The notes under the pieces: generated by a model
Database searches by the model: none
Told to the model about the DNA's origin: nothing
What the model saw: the letters and a program-made list of their open reading frames with translations, nothing else
Shown here: positions 46,163-57,480 of the stretch, piece after piece
Numbering within the stretch: position 1 is the first letter of the stretch
Layout of the letters: each line of letters opens with the position of its first letter
Position numbers and translations under genes: made by a program
Origin: Agarophyton chilense
Lineage: Eukaryota; Rhodophyta; Florideophyceae; Gracilariales; Gracilariaceae
NCBI GenBank assembly: GCA_030374765.1
Contig: JARGXX010000097.1
Location: 992,001-1,056,000, forward strand
Reading direction: 5' to 3'
DNA: 64,000 nucleotides

Positions 46163-46405
46163 AGTATTAAACAGTATTCGGGTACTTTGACAGTCCTAGG
46201 TCGAGCTAGTCGAAGTGTTGCCGTCATTGCGTGGTAGTCAGGTGACTTCCGGCAGCAGAGGATGTGTTTATATAGAGTTCAGTGTTCAGTCTACAGAATA
46301 GTACTTTGTGAGACATCTCAATAGACATAAGCGGTTGCAATGTAATATCTATTCTCACGTGCATATTATTTGTAGTCCATGACATTCATATTCCTCTCTT
46401 TTCGG

Positions 46406-48010
46406 CTATCCGAAATACTTCTCTGAACTCTTCGTCTCAGACACATCGCTAAAATCGATGTTCATTCTTCCAGTAAACAATTTTTGCAGTAGTACATCAG
46501 TTAAACAGCTATCCTTCTTCGTGAGGGGATCAGCTAGATTTACAGAGCCGGGAATCCATGAGATCGAGTCTACAGTTCCAGTTTCAAACTCAAATCTAAT
46601 GCTGCTGACATCACCTCTGATTGACTTGTCGATGGAATTTTTCTGCGTAGACATCGACGTGAACAAGTCTTTGGAATCGACTAGAATTCTCAGCTTAACT
46701 TCCTTGTCCAGTAGTTCTCGATAGGCGTTCCTGAAATTCTTTCCTTCATCTATCCGTTCTCCTGCCGCAAAAATCTCTGCAGCTGGCACACTTTTCACCG
46801 GGCGCTTTGCCTTGTGTGACATCCAGGAGACAACATGGTAGATTGCATTCTTATGCATCTTGCCTATCAATAGGCCAGTTATAATTCCCAGTTGTCCAAC
46901 ATCATCGATACGAGATGCATCAGAGAATACGACAATACTGAGCTCGTAGGCAGCTTTGTCAGTTGGCCTTGGGTATGCGATAACGGTGCCTAGCTTCTTA
47001 AGCTTTCTGACCGTGTTGATTTGTTCAATCAAGTGACTCACGCAGATTTCAGGTGCTTTCTGTTGAAGGTAGCTGCTATATAATGAGCACAGCGGTGAAG
47101 CAGCAGTCCCTATCCTGCTTAGTGAGCTGTTGATTGATGCAGATGCGGACTTCTCAATCTTGTTGAGGCTTGCTGCAGACTCTTTTCGTCACTGACGAGA
47201 GATGGGATATTCCATGACACCTTCAAGCTTGTCTTCGGCGTCTGTCTCGATGGTGAAGTCACTGTTTTGGATGGTGTTAATTCCAAAGAACCATAGTTTT
47301 CCTGGGCCATTGTTGATGACGCCAAACTTAAACTTATCATTGAAGGCTTCTAGGAACCTTTTTGCACGGTCTCCTTCGCCAGCCACCTTGAGATCATCTA
47401 CGATTTTGGCTACTATCAGAACCGTTCTTCCATTCTATTTCTGATAGAAGAGCTGCAGTATGTATGCAGACTGTGAGAGGTTAATTTGTCGCATCACGGT
47501 GTCAGACGCATTCTGCCACTTTGCGTTGGCATTCACCAATCCATAGGCGGCAGCCAAAAGTAGCCAAACATGAGTAGACTTCATTCTACTTTCTTTGGGT
47601 GGCCTTACGTACACATCCCTCTGTGCCTCTCCCGTTTGTAGAAAATAAGCTGTTACATCGGCCTTGTATAGCGTCCAGCCATGAAGCGAAGCTATCGATT
47701 CCAGGATGCGCAGACCGGTAGGAGGACAAGTTGCACAGTCTTTGCTAATCTTATCTTTCATGTCATCCTCATTTCCATGCGGTGCGATACGTGCTTTAAG
47801 TTTCAGGGACCCATCATCATTAAGTTTGATCTTATATAGGGTATGACTACTTATTATGTCGGAGCTGGGCGGAACGAGCCGGCGAAACACTGGCTTAGCA
47901 GTTTTGAGGAAGCTGTCTTCTTCTTTGGTGTACGCATTGTGCAATGGATACTGATCAAACCCTTGCGCCTGATGCTGAAGGAAATGCTTGTTTCCGAAGT
48001 GATCAAGCAT
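46406..48010 (-). pseudogene. Divergent copia RT and RNase H
   Basis: 48010-47435 is RT: KPVFRRLVPPSSDIISSHTL, then LYKADVTAYFLQTGEAQRDV with the first Asp, and LLLAAAYGLVNANAKWQ. A single stop at 47435-47437 is followed in frame by VAKIVDDLKVAGEGDRAKRF, where IVDD replaces YVDD. The thumb extends to about 47190. 47041-46406 is RNase H with VVFSDASRIDDVGQLGIITG, VPAAEIFAAGERIDE and LVDSKDLFTSMS, ending NLADPLTKKDSCLTDVLLQKL. Two or three stops would have to change for a continuous frame. Confidence 0.78.
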
Positions 48011-49489
48011 TTATTTGAGGACCTTTTCTTCTTTGATTTCCACTTCAGGTGGCCCAGCCACTTGGCTTGAGCTGGCAGTCAAGATTTCAGTGTAGTTCCA
48101 AACTTCCTTTGTAATATCCAGCACTTCAGTTGCACCATCGTCGTAGTATAGATTGACATGCCCTTCCGTAGCTTCAGAGTGTACAGTCCCTGCGTAATAG
48201 GTGTTGTCAAGAGGCCAGAAGACCTCGACCCTATCTCCAACGTTGGCATTGTTCCCATAGTCATCACTATCAAAGTTGGCATCGAAGCCATGAGAGTCAG
48301 CATCATCTCGACTGTGCTCGGTCTCATTGATGATTGGTAGTTCTGGCTCAATGTCATTCGCCTTGCTGATGGCATCCAGGCCATCTTGTAAGAGCTTTGA
48401 GAAGCTAGTATCTGGAAGCGACAACCGATTGTCTTCAAAGGCAGCCGTCATCTCTCTGCCAGTTTTACCTGGCACCGTGATGGAGCGTGCCAGTGTGTCG
48501 ACAGATATCACTGTCTTCGGGGTGGACCAATGACCCCGTCTCTCTTTGTCCTTCTTGATGAAGATCTCTACAGTGTCTCCAGTCGATATGGGTACTTCGG
48601 TGATCGACTTTGAACTGTGAATCCGTGCTAACTTTCTTCGAGCAATGAACTGGTCTCTTGCTTCAATTATTTCAGCAGGAATGGAGGTGTCAATTGGCTT
48701 ATTCCCCACAGGTTTCGGGAACCCTTTTGCCAATTCGAATGCCGAGAGTTGGTCGTTACCGTAGAGATCGTTGGAGATGGTCACAGATTTGTAGGCCGAT
48801 AGAATAAGATCAAAATTGTCGCCAGCCTCTGCCTTGAGGCGGAGAAACACGCTCCTTATGATCATATGTTTCGAGTCTATTGCGTTTTTAGCATGGTGGC
48901 GGGGTGCAACCGGGTGCAGGGTTATTCCGAGCGAGTCACAATAATTTCGAAATGCGCCTAACATGAGGGCTTTGTCGCCACGTATGGCATCGGGGTACCA
49001 GAAAGCCGACACCCAACTTGCTTCAAATGCTATGACCGCTTCTTGAAGAGCAGTTGTGGACACAACGTAGGCTGTGGAGTATCTAGACACCAGATCCATA
49101 ATGTGCAAGAGACACAGTTGATCTAAGAAGAAGTGATCGACGCACACTTCGTCATTGAATGACTTCGAGAGAGTGCTTATCGACACTTTCCGAGTTGGTG
49201 GAGGAACTGCAGTTGATCGACAGGCTGTGCAGCTAGCCACGATGTCAGCAACATACCTTGCAACCGTATGGTTCCATAGACCATTGCGTTGCAACAGCAG
49301 CTTGAAGTCACTGAAACATGCATGTCCGCAGACATGTTTGTGGACTTTATCCACAATGGCCTTGACATCAGACCAAGGTGACTTTCCAAAGATCACAGCC
49401 GATACACAGTACAAAGTAGAATCTAGGTACTTTGTCGAAGAGGTGAACTTCTCAACCGGATTGTAACTCAGGAAGCCTACTTCGATCAT
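48011..49489 (-). CDS. Copia integrase with C-terminal Tudor-like domain
   Basis: 492 open codons, part of the element's pol (an upstream stop separates it from the protease). Residues about 45-95 hold a zinc region (HKHVCGHACF ... CTACRS). The core has VDHFFLDQLCLLHIMDLVSR (first Asp), YPDAIRGDKALMLGAFRNYC (second Asp) and NAIDSKHMIIRSVFLRLK, where Asp stands in the position normally held by Glu. About residues 300-360 are an SH3-like module (GDTVEIFIKKDKERRGHWST). Residues about 416-468 (48086-48244) read VGDRVEVFWPLDNTYYAG ... LYYDDGATEVLDITKEVWNY, the aromatic and acidic pattern of Tudor/PTM-type histone-reader domains. It may guide insertion. Whether the protein is active is doubtful because of the Glu change. 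Confidence 0.75.
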   Translation of the reverse strand: MIEVGFLSYNPVEKFTSSTKYLDSTLYCVSAVIFGKSPWSDVKAIVDKVHKHVCGHACFSDFKLLLQRNGLWNHTVARYVADIVASCTACRSTAVPPPTRKVSISTLSKSFNDEVCVDHFFLDQLCLLHIMDLVSRYSTAYVVSTTALQEAVIAFEASWVSAFWYPDAIRGDKALMLGAFRNYCDSLGITLHPVAPRHHAKNAIDSKHMIIRSVFLRLKAEAGDNFDLILSAYKSVTISNDLYGNDQLSAFELAKGFPKPVGNKPIDTSIPAEIIEARDQFIARRKLARIHSSKSITEVPISTGDTVEIFIKKDKERRGHWSTPKTVISVDTLARSITVPGKTGREMTAAFEDNRLSLPDTSFSKLLQDGLDAISKANDIEPELPIINETEHSRDDADSHGFDANFDSDDYGNNANVGDRVEVFWPLDNTYYAGTVHSEATEGHVNLYYDDGATEVLDITKEVWNYTEILTASSSQVAGPPEVEIKEEKVLK

Positions 49490-49504
49490 GGATATCGAAT
49501 CAGG

Positions 49505-49807
49505 CTATCCTGCAATGTTGAAACACGGTGCATTACGTCCGAGATGCACGATGTTGGCCTTACGGGTGACATTTCTACCGATCACCCATTGCGAGGATCC
49601 TTCCAAAACTAGGTGGGTGATCTCGATGACGGCCCCATTGTCTGATGTGGCCGTAAGGATCACTGAGCCAAGGATTCTTCGTTGAGGGCTCGCATGTTGG
49701 CCAGTGCCATACTGCCATCTGGTATGTCCTTCTAAGCAGTAAGGAATCCGGTCCAGCGTGCCATCAGCAGGAACGCAGAGTTCTTGGGAGATTAGTCTAA
49801 ATTCCAC
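49505..49807 (-). pseudogene. Divergent copia protease fragment
   Basis: 101-codon block directly upstream of integrase and in the same frame register after one stop (49505-49507). Contains ITHLVLEGSSQWVIGRNVTR, matching the C-terminal half of the aspartic protease in this copia type (VIGRNVT). The active-site half (D-S/T-G) is absent, so the domain is truncated, consistent with loss of the element's 5' end. Confidence 0.55.
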
Positions 49808-49900
49808 TTGGCCGATTGCCGAGTATGGTGCGTGGTCGTCTACAAGAGGACCAAGCGTTTTGGGTACAGAACCAACATTAACAGTGGCTGTAGAGCAGAC

Positions 49901-51068
49901 GAGGGAGGCTGAATTAAATTGTAGAGCAACGCCCAGTTAGGGGATACTTGAAGATGCAACTCATAGAATGAGGGTTGAACCCTCCGAGGGTTATGACTAT
50001 GATCCCCTCTAAGGTGTGCTGAGGTGGCACGGTTTTCTGGTTAGAGTTCGCCTATGAAGGGAAGATTCGGATGGCCCATGGTTGGATTGGCCCCGAGATA
50101 CACGTGGCTTAATTTCGGCACCGATTTTCGGATATTTGTTAGAACGTTGGACTTTTGGGCCCTGACAGTGGGATCTCCACGTGTATGGCCCTGAGCAGGT
50201 GTGCACTACTGTAATTAGTAGAGTTTAGTTAGTGGGTCCTACTTAGGGAGACCAGATCTGACAGTCCGAAGCTCAGAGTAAATGGGAACCAAGGTTGGTC
50301 TTCGATACCTTTCGAGGTTCTTCGTCGCCATCGTTTCGGCCTTACAACCCGGAACGGGCTCTGGTTAGCAAGGCCTGCGTAGGGACACGACTCCACTTGG
50401 AGAGTGCCCACGTTTGGGTTCCGTGCAACCACCCCCTTGGGACCGCTCAGACGACCTGCGTGCACGATACCCCGTGGGGGTTCTGCTTACTTGTTGCGTG
50501 CTTTTTGTGTTTCCTTTCGACGACAGGTTTTCGCCCCTGTATTGGGTTTCTTTTGTTGTTTCGCCCCTTTTCTGGTTCTCGGGTCCGGTGCCTGTCAGTG
50601 CCCGACCCTCGCCCCGTTTTTCCTCTTCGCCGGATTTTCCCCCATTCTTTGGGACACCCATACCCATCCCCGACCCAACGGTTTCTACCCCTCACCTCCG
50701 TCGGTACTGCCGGAATCCCCCGTGGGAGTTACACCTCACACTACGGGTGGAACGGAGGGCTCTGTCTCTGAGTCTGCCTCCCCCAGGGAGCAAGGCTTCG
50801 AACACCTTGAGAGCACTTCCCGTCGCCGGGTTTTGCTCCACAAGTGGTCCCGGACTTAGAATCCGTTCTCGGACTTTTGGGTTGGTCATCCACGTGTTGG
50901 AATATCTTTTGGAAGAGGAAGCACCGTCGTGAAGATTTGTTGTAGTGGTCCCCTTTGGAAACGGTGGAATTGGTTTTTATTTTTGTTTTGTGTTACGTCA
51001 TCCGTTCTCCGGGAATCTCGTGATCGAATTTCATCGTTACCCCGAATCGTCGGTGTCGTGTCTGCAGC
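49901..51068 (+). other. Presumed LTR and leader of gypsy element 2
   Basis: No gene recognised. Composition turns GC-rich and matches the gypsy that follows. The 5' LTR and primer-binding site should be here, but with no 3' LTR in the window the borders cannot be set. Open frames between 50295 and 50932 overlap in three frames and are probably non-coding. Confidence 0.4.
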
Positions 51069-53057
51069 ATGTCGCCGCCTACCCGTGGTTCCAGGACTGG
51101 ATCGAACCGTCAAGCGGATTCAGTGGCCCCGGCCCCGCCTAGGTCGAGGAGCTCAATTCCCGAAGTCCGGAACGATTCCGGTATCGATCCGGACACTCGG
51201 AGAGAACCCTCAGTGGTTTCAGGTCCTCGAGAGGTCGTGGCTGTGGGCCCAGCTCCAGTGGGGGAGACCCCCTCGGCAGCACCCCGAAGTCGGGCCTACC
51301 CTGAATTACAGCGCCTGGAGACTCGAATCGATATCGCCAACGCGGCTCACGTCGAGCTCCTTCAGGAGGTTACTACGCTCCGCCGCAAGGTGGAGGACGC
51401 CTAAGTGCGGGGAGTCGCCGATGACCTTCGTACCCTGAGGAGGGATGTGAACTCCCTTTTGGAAAGCTTTGGTACCCCTGGGGTCTTTAACCAGGAGTAC
51501 CGGAGCCTCGTGAAGGAACACGGCGTGCAAGTGGAACGCTTCCGAGCTCGGCTGGACACCCTCGAGGCCATTATCCGTATGGACGGAGACACAGAAGCCT
51601 CGAAGGATAAACCCGACGTTTCGGAAGACGAAGAACACCGCTCCGCTAAACGGGACCGCCGCAAGTCCAAGAAGAGGGTTCACCTCCAAGAGGACTTATC
51701 GGATTCCGATCCCCATCGCTCGTCATCGAGTTCGTGCTCCGAATCTTCGGATAGTGAAGATGGACGCCGGTCATCCCAGGCGACTCGGTCGAAGGGTAGG
51801 AAACACCTTGGATTAAGGGAGCTGAAGCCGACGAATCCTCTCTATCGGAAGCTGCTATCGTACCGCTATTACCGGTTGGACAACCCTTCGGGAGATCGAA
51901 CATCTCGCGGAACGGGTAAGGTCAATGACTACATCAAAAGGCTGAGCATCACCCAACAGAAGAGGGAGTTCACAGGAACAGACCCAATTCTGGTGCTCGA
52001 TTTCCTTGCGAGGTTCGTCCAGGAGGCTGACATCCTCGGTATGAGTGAAGCGCAAGCGTATCTTGCATTACCCTATTTCTTAAAGGGGATGGCTGAAGAC
52101 CAGTTCCACTCCGTCCGTGGATCATCCCGAGCCTCGGAAGGGGGAGTCACGTGCTGGCCCGAAGCGGCGCAGTACCTCTTGAGGTCTTACGCTACTGGAA
52201 ATGCGATTCAGGAAGCAATCCTTGCATTAAGGGATACGCGGCAGAAGCCGATGGAAACAGAAACGGTGTATTCAACTCGCTTGAATAAGGCGTTTCACCG
52301 ATGCGGGAATGTATTCCCCGCCTACGAGACATGCACCATGTTTGTGGATGGTTTGGACCCCTCGATAAGGGCATTGGTTGCCCGACATCGGGAAGAGAAG
52401 CGCAAGCTGACCTACTTGGAACTGGTTCAGTACGCCCAGGCTGAGGGGGATACTCTCCGTGCCCGGCAGAACCGAAAGAGTCGGCCGACACGTGCACTCC
52501 TCGCCGATGGAGGTAACTCGTCTTTGTCACTCGCAGGAGGCCCTGTCCCTGTGGGGGTCAATGATAACATTCACTTCATGTGAAGTAACCCCGAATCTAT
52601 GGGTACGTCTGAGTTGCCGTCGACATCCGCTCCGACTACGGATGAAGACCCTGCGCTCTATACCCAAGGACGGAGGGTGCCAGCTGCATCGCTACCTTTT
52701 GCGAATACCGCTGCTCGGTTCTCTCGCCCCGGATGGAGGGATACAGCACCACGTCGCGTGGATTCACGTCCACAACCGAACCCGGCAGAGCTGATTTGCT
52801 ATTTGTGTTACCTCCGTGGTCACAAAGCACCAGACTGCACATTTCCCCTGCGGGAGGGTTCACGAATTATCGCTCAGTACGAGGCTCTGACCCCTGAGGA
52901 GAAAGCTCGAGTCCCGAGTAGGTCCTATGAGGAACAAAGGATACTCCGAGCTCACCTTGCTGACAGGGATACAGAACTTGTACCCGCGAACGGGGAACAA
53001 CCGGTCCCCTTCGAGGCAGCTGCACCGAATTCGGTGGGGTCCGCTTCGAAAAACTAA
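51069..53057 (+). pseudogene. Gypsy 2 gag
   Basis: One frame from the ATG at 51069 (MSPPTRGSRTGSNRQADS) with in-frame stops at 51402 (TAA) and 52581 (TGA), ending at 53055 (TAA). The N-terminus is Ser/Pro-rich. A coiled coil (LQRLETRIDIANAAHVELLQ) spans the first stop. The capsid-like region at about 51900-52480 reads PILVLDFLARFVQEADILGM, AYLALPYFLKGMAEDQF, YSTRLNKAFHRCGN and MFVDGLDPSIRALV. The zinc knuckle LICYLCYLRGHKAPDC is near 52800. The frame is otherwise full length (663 codons), so only two point mutations break it. Confidence 0.78.
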
Positions 53058-53059
53058 AC

Positions 53060-55570
53060 TTGGGAGTCTCCCCTGCGGGAGGGGCGTCTTCTAAGCCGGA
53101 ATTGAAGACGCCCGAGGCGCTCCAGCTTCGATCCCCAGCTGTGACTATCCTTTCAAGGAGAACGGCTGACACCGACGTTAACTCGGGATACTTTAGTGTC
53201 CTCCGTCGCCCGTGGATACGGTCCCGTAATCTCCGTATTCCGGATCGAGTTATGGTAATGGCCAAGCGGAATTATAAAGTATTCGCCGACTTCGCCCTGT
53301 CCAACCAGTTTATGGTTCGTCAAATATCTGTCCTGGATACAGGAGCCGCTCCTATCTTAATTCATGTTGAATTGTTACCCCCGCTGCTCCGGGTTCAAGT
53401 TCGTACCGGTCCACGTTTGGATATCGCCGATGCGAACAACAACCCGCTACGGACACTGAGTACAATTTCCCTCATGGTGAGGTTAGGCTCCTATCTCGTT
53501 CAGCTAGAGTTTATTGTATGCAAGTCACTTGCAGCACCAGTCACACTGGGTTGTGACTTTTGCAACCGCTTCGTGAAAGCCATCCGTCCTCGGAATAGAA
53601 CTGTGGAACTCGAAGACGGGTCTACGATACCAATCGTTCGTAAACCCTTACAGGGAGCAGCGCGAACACGCGTTCCTCTCCCTGTCGCTCAGGAATTCTG
53701 TGAAGAAGGACCCGGTGTCTACACAGGTAAAGGTTGCAAAGTCAGTGGCTATCCCGCCAGAAACCCAGGTTTGGGTCACAGTTGTTACCAAGCAAATTGG
53801 TGTGCATGTGGTACAACCGAACCCGTCTCTGTATACTCGGCGTCAACTCGCCCTTACGAATGGGGTTGTCTCCGTGGAACAGGATAAACCTTTCAAGGTT
53901 TTGGTAGCCAACTTTGGAAAGACAACGCAGCATTTGGTCAAACACCAGATCCTGGGTTATGTTCTTCCACACCCGCATGCGGTCGTACCTACAAATATCT
54001 CTATCGCAGAGGTCCTTGGTGTGGCGGACCCTAAGGAGGGGGAGGACACTGCCGAAATCGCGGAAGACGGTGAGCATACGACTGTAGCTCCACACGCTGA
54101 ACACTTTAAACCTCAGGAGGTTATGGCCCCTATCACAGGAGCAGACCAGACGGATCCTGTTCAGGAATTGGAGAAATGGGATCTCAACCATGTACCTGCA
54201 TCTCATCGAGAGAAGCTGAGGCACATGCTTCGTGAATTTACCGCCATATGGGATTGTTCCCTTGGAACTATTGGGATTACAGAACACCGCATCGACTTGT
54301 TACCGAACACTCGGCCTATTGCCCAACACCCTTACAGGGCTGGACCGAAAGCTCGGGAAGAGGAGAAATCTCAGGTGGAGAAGATGCTTAAAGCGGGCGT
54401 AATTGAACCTGCCCAGTCCGCTTGGGCCTCACCAGTGGTGTTAGTTCTGAAACCGGATGGATCGTGGCGTTTCTGCATCGATTACAGACGCCTGAACGAG
54501 GTAACCATTAAGGATGTGTACCCGATCCCTCGGATGGACGAATACATCGACTTCCTTGGGAGCGCTGCTGTTTTCTCTACCCTCGACGCCAATTCGGGCT
54601 ACTGGCAAGTCCCTATTAGGGAGGAAAATCGAGAAAAAACGGCTTTCGTGTGTCATCAAAGACTTTTCCGATTCCGGAGGATGCCTTTTGGGTTGACAAA
54701 TGCCCCCGCAACGTTTCAACGGGCGATAGACATTCTGTTGGCTCCCTTCAAGTGGAGGACGTGTCTAGTGTATTTAGACGACATTATTGTCTTCTCCAAC
54801 AACCTGGATGACCACCTCGAACACGTCAGGGACGTAATGAAGATACTCCGCGACGCGGGAATCACCTTGAAACTCAAGAAGTGCGAGTTTTCACCGATTT
54901 GGTTAAGTATCTGGGTCATAGCATCCGTCCCGGACAGCTTTCAATCGATGAAGTACGAGTGAAATCCTTGAAGGAAGCAAAACACCCGAAAACTCAAACG
55001 GAGTTGCGATCCTTCTTAGGTCTGTGTAACGTGTATCGCCGATTCGTCCCGAACTTTGCGGATATTGCCACCCCCCTCAACAGGCTCCTGACGAAGGAAC
55101 AACCAGTTGAACTGGAACCTTTTGGCGACGCGGAAGCGTCTGCCTTCACGGCACTGGTGAATGCCGTAACATCACCGCCAATCTTGGCTCTACCCAATCC
55201 TGGGCTCCCTTACGAAGTGGACACCGATGCTAGTGCAAACCAAGTAGGGTGTGCATTGTTCCAATTCTCTGAGGATGTTGAACGTCACCCTATTGGGTAC
55301 TGATCATGTTCCCTGAATGTCCATGAAAGGAACTACTCAGTCTCCGAGAAAGAATGTTTAGCCGTTGTGTGGGCCTTAGCTACACTTCGACCCTATCTGA
55401 TGGGTACTCGTTTCAAAGTCCATACGGACCACTCATGCTTGCGTTGTCTCCTGGAGATCTCCGAACCCTCGGGCCGCCTTATGCGCTGGCGTCTCTGACT
55501 GTCGGAATTCGACTTTGAGATCCTGTACAAGAAAGGGAAGCTGAACACCCAGGCTGATGCACTATCCCGC
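53060..55570 (+). pseudogene. Gypsy 2 protease, RT and RNase H
   Basis: 53060-53887: aspartic protease with ISVLDTGAAPILIHVELLPP (53330) and LGCDFCNRFVKAI. After a frame change near 53700, 53700-54962 carries RT: VVLVLKPDGSWRFCIDYRRL, FSTLDANSGYWQVPIREENR (first Asp), FRFRRMPFGLTNAPATFQRA and TCLVYLDDIIVFSNNLDDH (YLDD). A second shift near 54890 leads to 54881-55303, with TELRSFLGLCNVYRRFVPNF and EVDTDASANQVGCALFQFSE. RNase H continues through TGA codons at 55301 and about 55497 (replacing residues that are usually W/S and R) to KLNTQADALSRLG. RT catalytic residues are intact. Confidence 0.85.
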
Positions 55571-56839
55571 TTGGGAACCACAGCGGAAACGGAACCCTAC
55601 GAGGACGATGACATCCCATGTTTTATGGTATCGGACCTCGAGGGAGGAGCTCAACCGCTGACGGATGATGTTTGTGACGATATACTCGTCAACGAGAGTC
55701 TGGATTCGCCGACCGGCTCTTTTATATCTATCTCTCCAGAGGAGATGATACGCGAGCAACAGCTCGACCCATTCTGTACACGGATTCGGGCTCGACTCAA
55801 CGGAGGATTTCAGTTACCTTTCGAGGACGACGATCAGGGTTACCTAATCAGGACCGTTGGACCTCGCCAGAGGATAGTGGTGCCGCACACCCTACAACAG
55901 AGGGTATTACACCTCACTCACTATGTGAAGGTTGGCGCCCACCCCGGGGGAAGAAAACTGTACCTCACGTTGAGAAGGGACTTTTACTGGCCGGCAATGG
56001 CATTCGATTGTTACGCCGTCAGACGGGCCTGCGCCAACTGCGCCAAGAATGACGTCAAACTTCGGAAGCACTCTAAGAAGTTGACGCTGTTCCCGGCACG
56101 GGCTCCACTCGAATTCGTGGCCATAGACATCCTAGGGGAGTTTATCAGGACGCCCCGAGGTCATCGGTATCTGCTTGTCATTTCTGACAGATTCTCTAAG
56201 CTAACGAGAACTGTGCCGCTGAAGCGGATCACCGCCGCTACCGTCGCGCAAGCGTTAGTGACCCATTGGGTGTTCGTATATGGACCGCCGGTGCAGTTGT
56301 TATCCGACAACGGAGGGCAATTCGCATCAAAGTTCTTTCAGGATGTATGTCGAATCCTTGATGTAAGGAATTTATTTGTTACTACGTATCACCCTAAGGG
56401 GAATGGCCAGGTGTAGAGGTTTAACCGCACGATACTCAAGGCTTTGAGATCGTATGTTGCGGATCACCCCAAAAATTGGGACTTGTACACAGACGCTATC
56501 ACGTATGCATACAACACCCAGGTACATCGGGTTACATCGTCATCCCCATTCGAACTGGTACTGTCGAGGACACCGCCGCCGGTCGCCATCGAGGCTCAAC
56601 CGACGCTGTCGACGTACCCGTCACCGGGATTTTACCGAGAAGCCTGGAAGGAGTGGCTTACGAAGATGCTGCCGATAGCCCGGAAAGCAATGGACAAAGC
56701 TCAACGCGCCTACAAGAAGGACTTTGACAATCGGGTTCGCAAACCTCTACCTCAGGTGGAGCCCGACGACTTCTTCTTCCTTCGAAAGGAATACTACAAT
56801 CCTGAAAAGGAACGTACGTCAGTGTTCCCGGAATGCTAG
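55571..56839 (+). pseudogene. Gypsy 2 integrase
   Basis: In frame with the RNase H end. A linker is followed by the zinc region (HLTHYVKVGAHPGGRKLYLT ... CANCAKND), and the core with FVAIDILGEFIRTPRGHRYL (first Asp) and VQLLSDNGGQFASKFFQD (second Asp). The frame stops at 56414 (TAG) exactly where the catalytic Glu of the GNGQVERFN motif should be, then resumes as RFNRTILKALRSYVADHPKN. The C-terminal part (56444-56839) has DTYAYNTQVHR-like and QVEPDDFFFLRKEYYNP segments. It breaks off near 56815. Confidence 0.82.
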
Positions 56840-56941
56840 TTCAGTGGTCAAAAAATGACGAATTGAAATGACCGAAAAACCTGTGAATTTATCCAAATTT
56901 GGAGGTGTTAATTTCCGAAAATATTTTCATTCGTTCATTAA

Positions 56942-57011
56942 TGCTAGTTTGTATGGGAAGGAAAACTAGCACATATCTGCAGTTTTCTAGTTTTGATGGA
57001 GGTAAAACTAG
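56942..57011. repeat. Two adjacent small hairpins
   Basis: GCTAGTTT ... AAACTAGC at 56942-56969 and CTAGTTTT ... AAAACTAG at about 56988-57010 have the same arms. AATGCTAGTT also occurs at 56829. They sit between the broken gypsy and the transposase leader and could be subterminal sites of the DNA transposon. Confidence 0.5.
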
Positions 57012-57125
57012 CGTGAATCTTTCTGTCGCCGCAGTTTAAAGGTAAAAGTAGAGAAGTGGTGCAGGAGCAGATTCAATCATTGTGCGCTCTAGATTGACAG
57101 ATTAGTACAAACAACCGGTCCCAAA

Positions 57126-57480
57126 ATGGACCTCGAAATAGAAATTGAACATTTAGTACCATCCATATCAATCGCAATAGAATCTCAGCCCGACCTGGCA
57201 GACCTCACGTGCCTTGCATTCTATATTATTCTCCACCGCCCTCCCCTGTCACGTGCCCTGTGTGCGCCATACTCTCTCTCCGTCTGCGCCCCTACCAACT
57301 TCTTTCCCACCACATCTCCTCCACCCACAATGCCTTCCTGCTGCTTCAACGGTTGCTCTTTCTTCGCCCGAGAAAACCCCGCCCTCCAGCGGCACCAGAG
57401 AAGGTGCCCTCATCGCCTCTCCGCCAACAAGCGCTTCCCCTCCCCTGGCGGAAATGAACCCAACTTCCCCCCGCGCACAA
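57126..57480 (+). pseudogene. Zinc-finger N-terminus in a different frame from the transposase
   Basis: From the ATG at 57126 one frame runs into a C2H2-type finger (SCCFNGCSFFARENPALQRH, then RRCPH) at about 57330-57415. Plavaka transposases are known to start with such a finger. This frame is not that of the transposase core, so either an intron near 57450-57600 or a frameshift joins them. No clear donor/acceptor pair was identified. It is treated as the probable true N-terminus. Confidence 0.5.

Larger units (their letters stand above)
46163..49900 (-). mobile_element. Divergent Ty1/copia with Tudor-like integrase tail
   Basis: Minus-strand protease (49807-49505), integrase (49489-48011), RT (48010-about 47100) and RNase H (47041-46406). 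Gag and the 5' LTR are missing: sequence after 49900 looks like the next gypsy leader. The presumed 3' LTR lies in about 46163-46400 but has no partner. The RT style (YKIKLNDDGSLKLKARIAPH) is, as I recall it, that of copia elements in red algae and marine invertebrates (GalEa/PyRE-like). Only a few stops separate the blocks, so it decayed relatively recently. Confidence 0.72.
51069..56839 (+). mobile_element. Ty3/gypsy element 2, decayed, 3' end missing
   Basis: Gag (51069-53057), protease-RT-RNase H (53060-55570) and integrase (55571-56839) in order on the + strand. The integrase loses similarity after KEYYNPEKERTSVF near 56815, where the Plavaka-like unit begins, so the 3' LTR is absent. 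It differs from gypsy 1 in all domains and has no chromodomain in what remains. Stops inside otherwise good frames involve different ancestral residues, a sign of random decay and not of a variant genetic code. Confidence 0.85.

Noticed and set aside
50295-50932. Overlapping 150-170 codon frames before gypsy 2 gag
   Set aside because: Three mutually overlapping frames, none with family features; GC-rich leader DNA lacks stops by chance.
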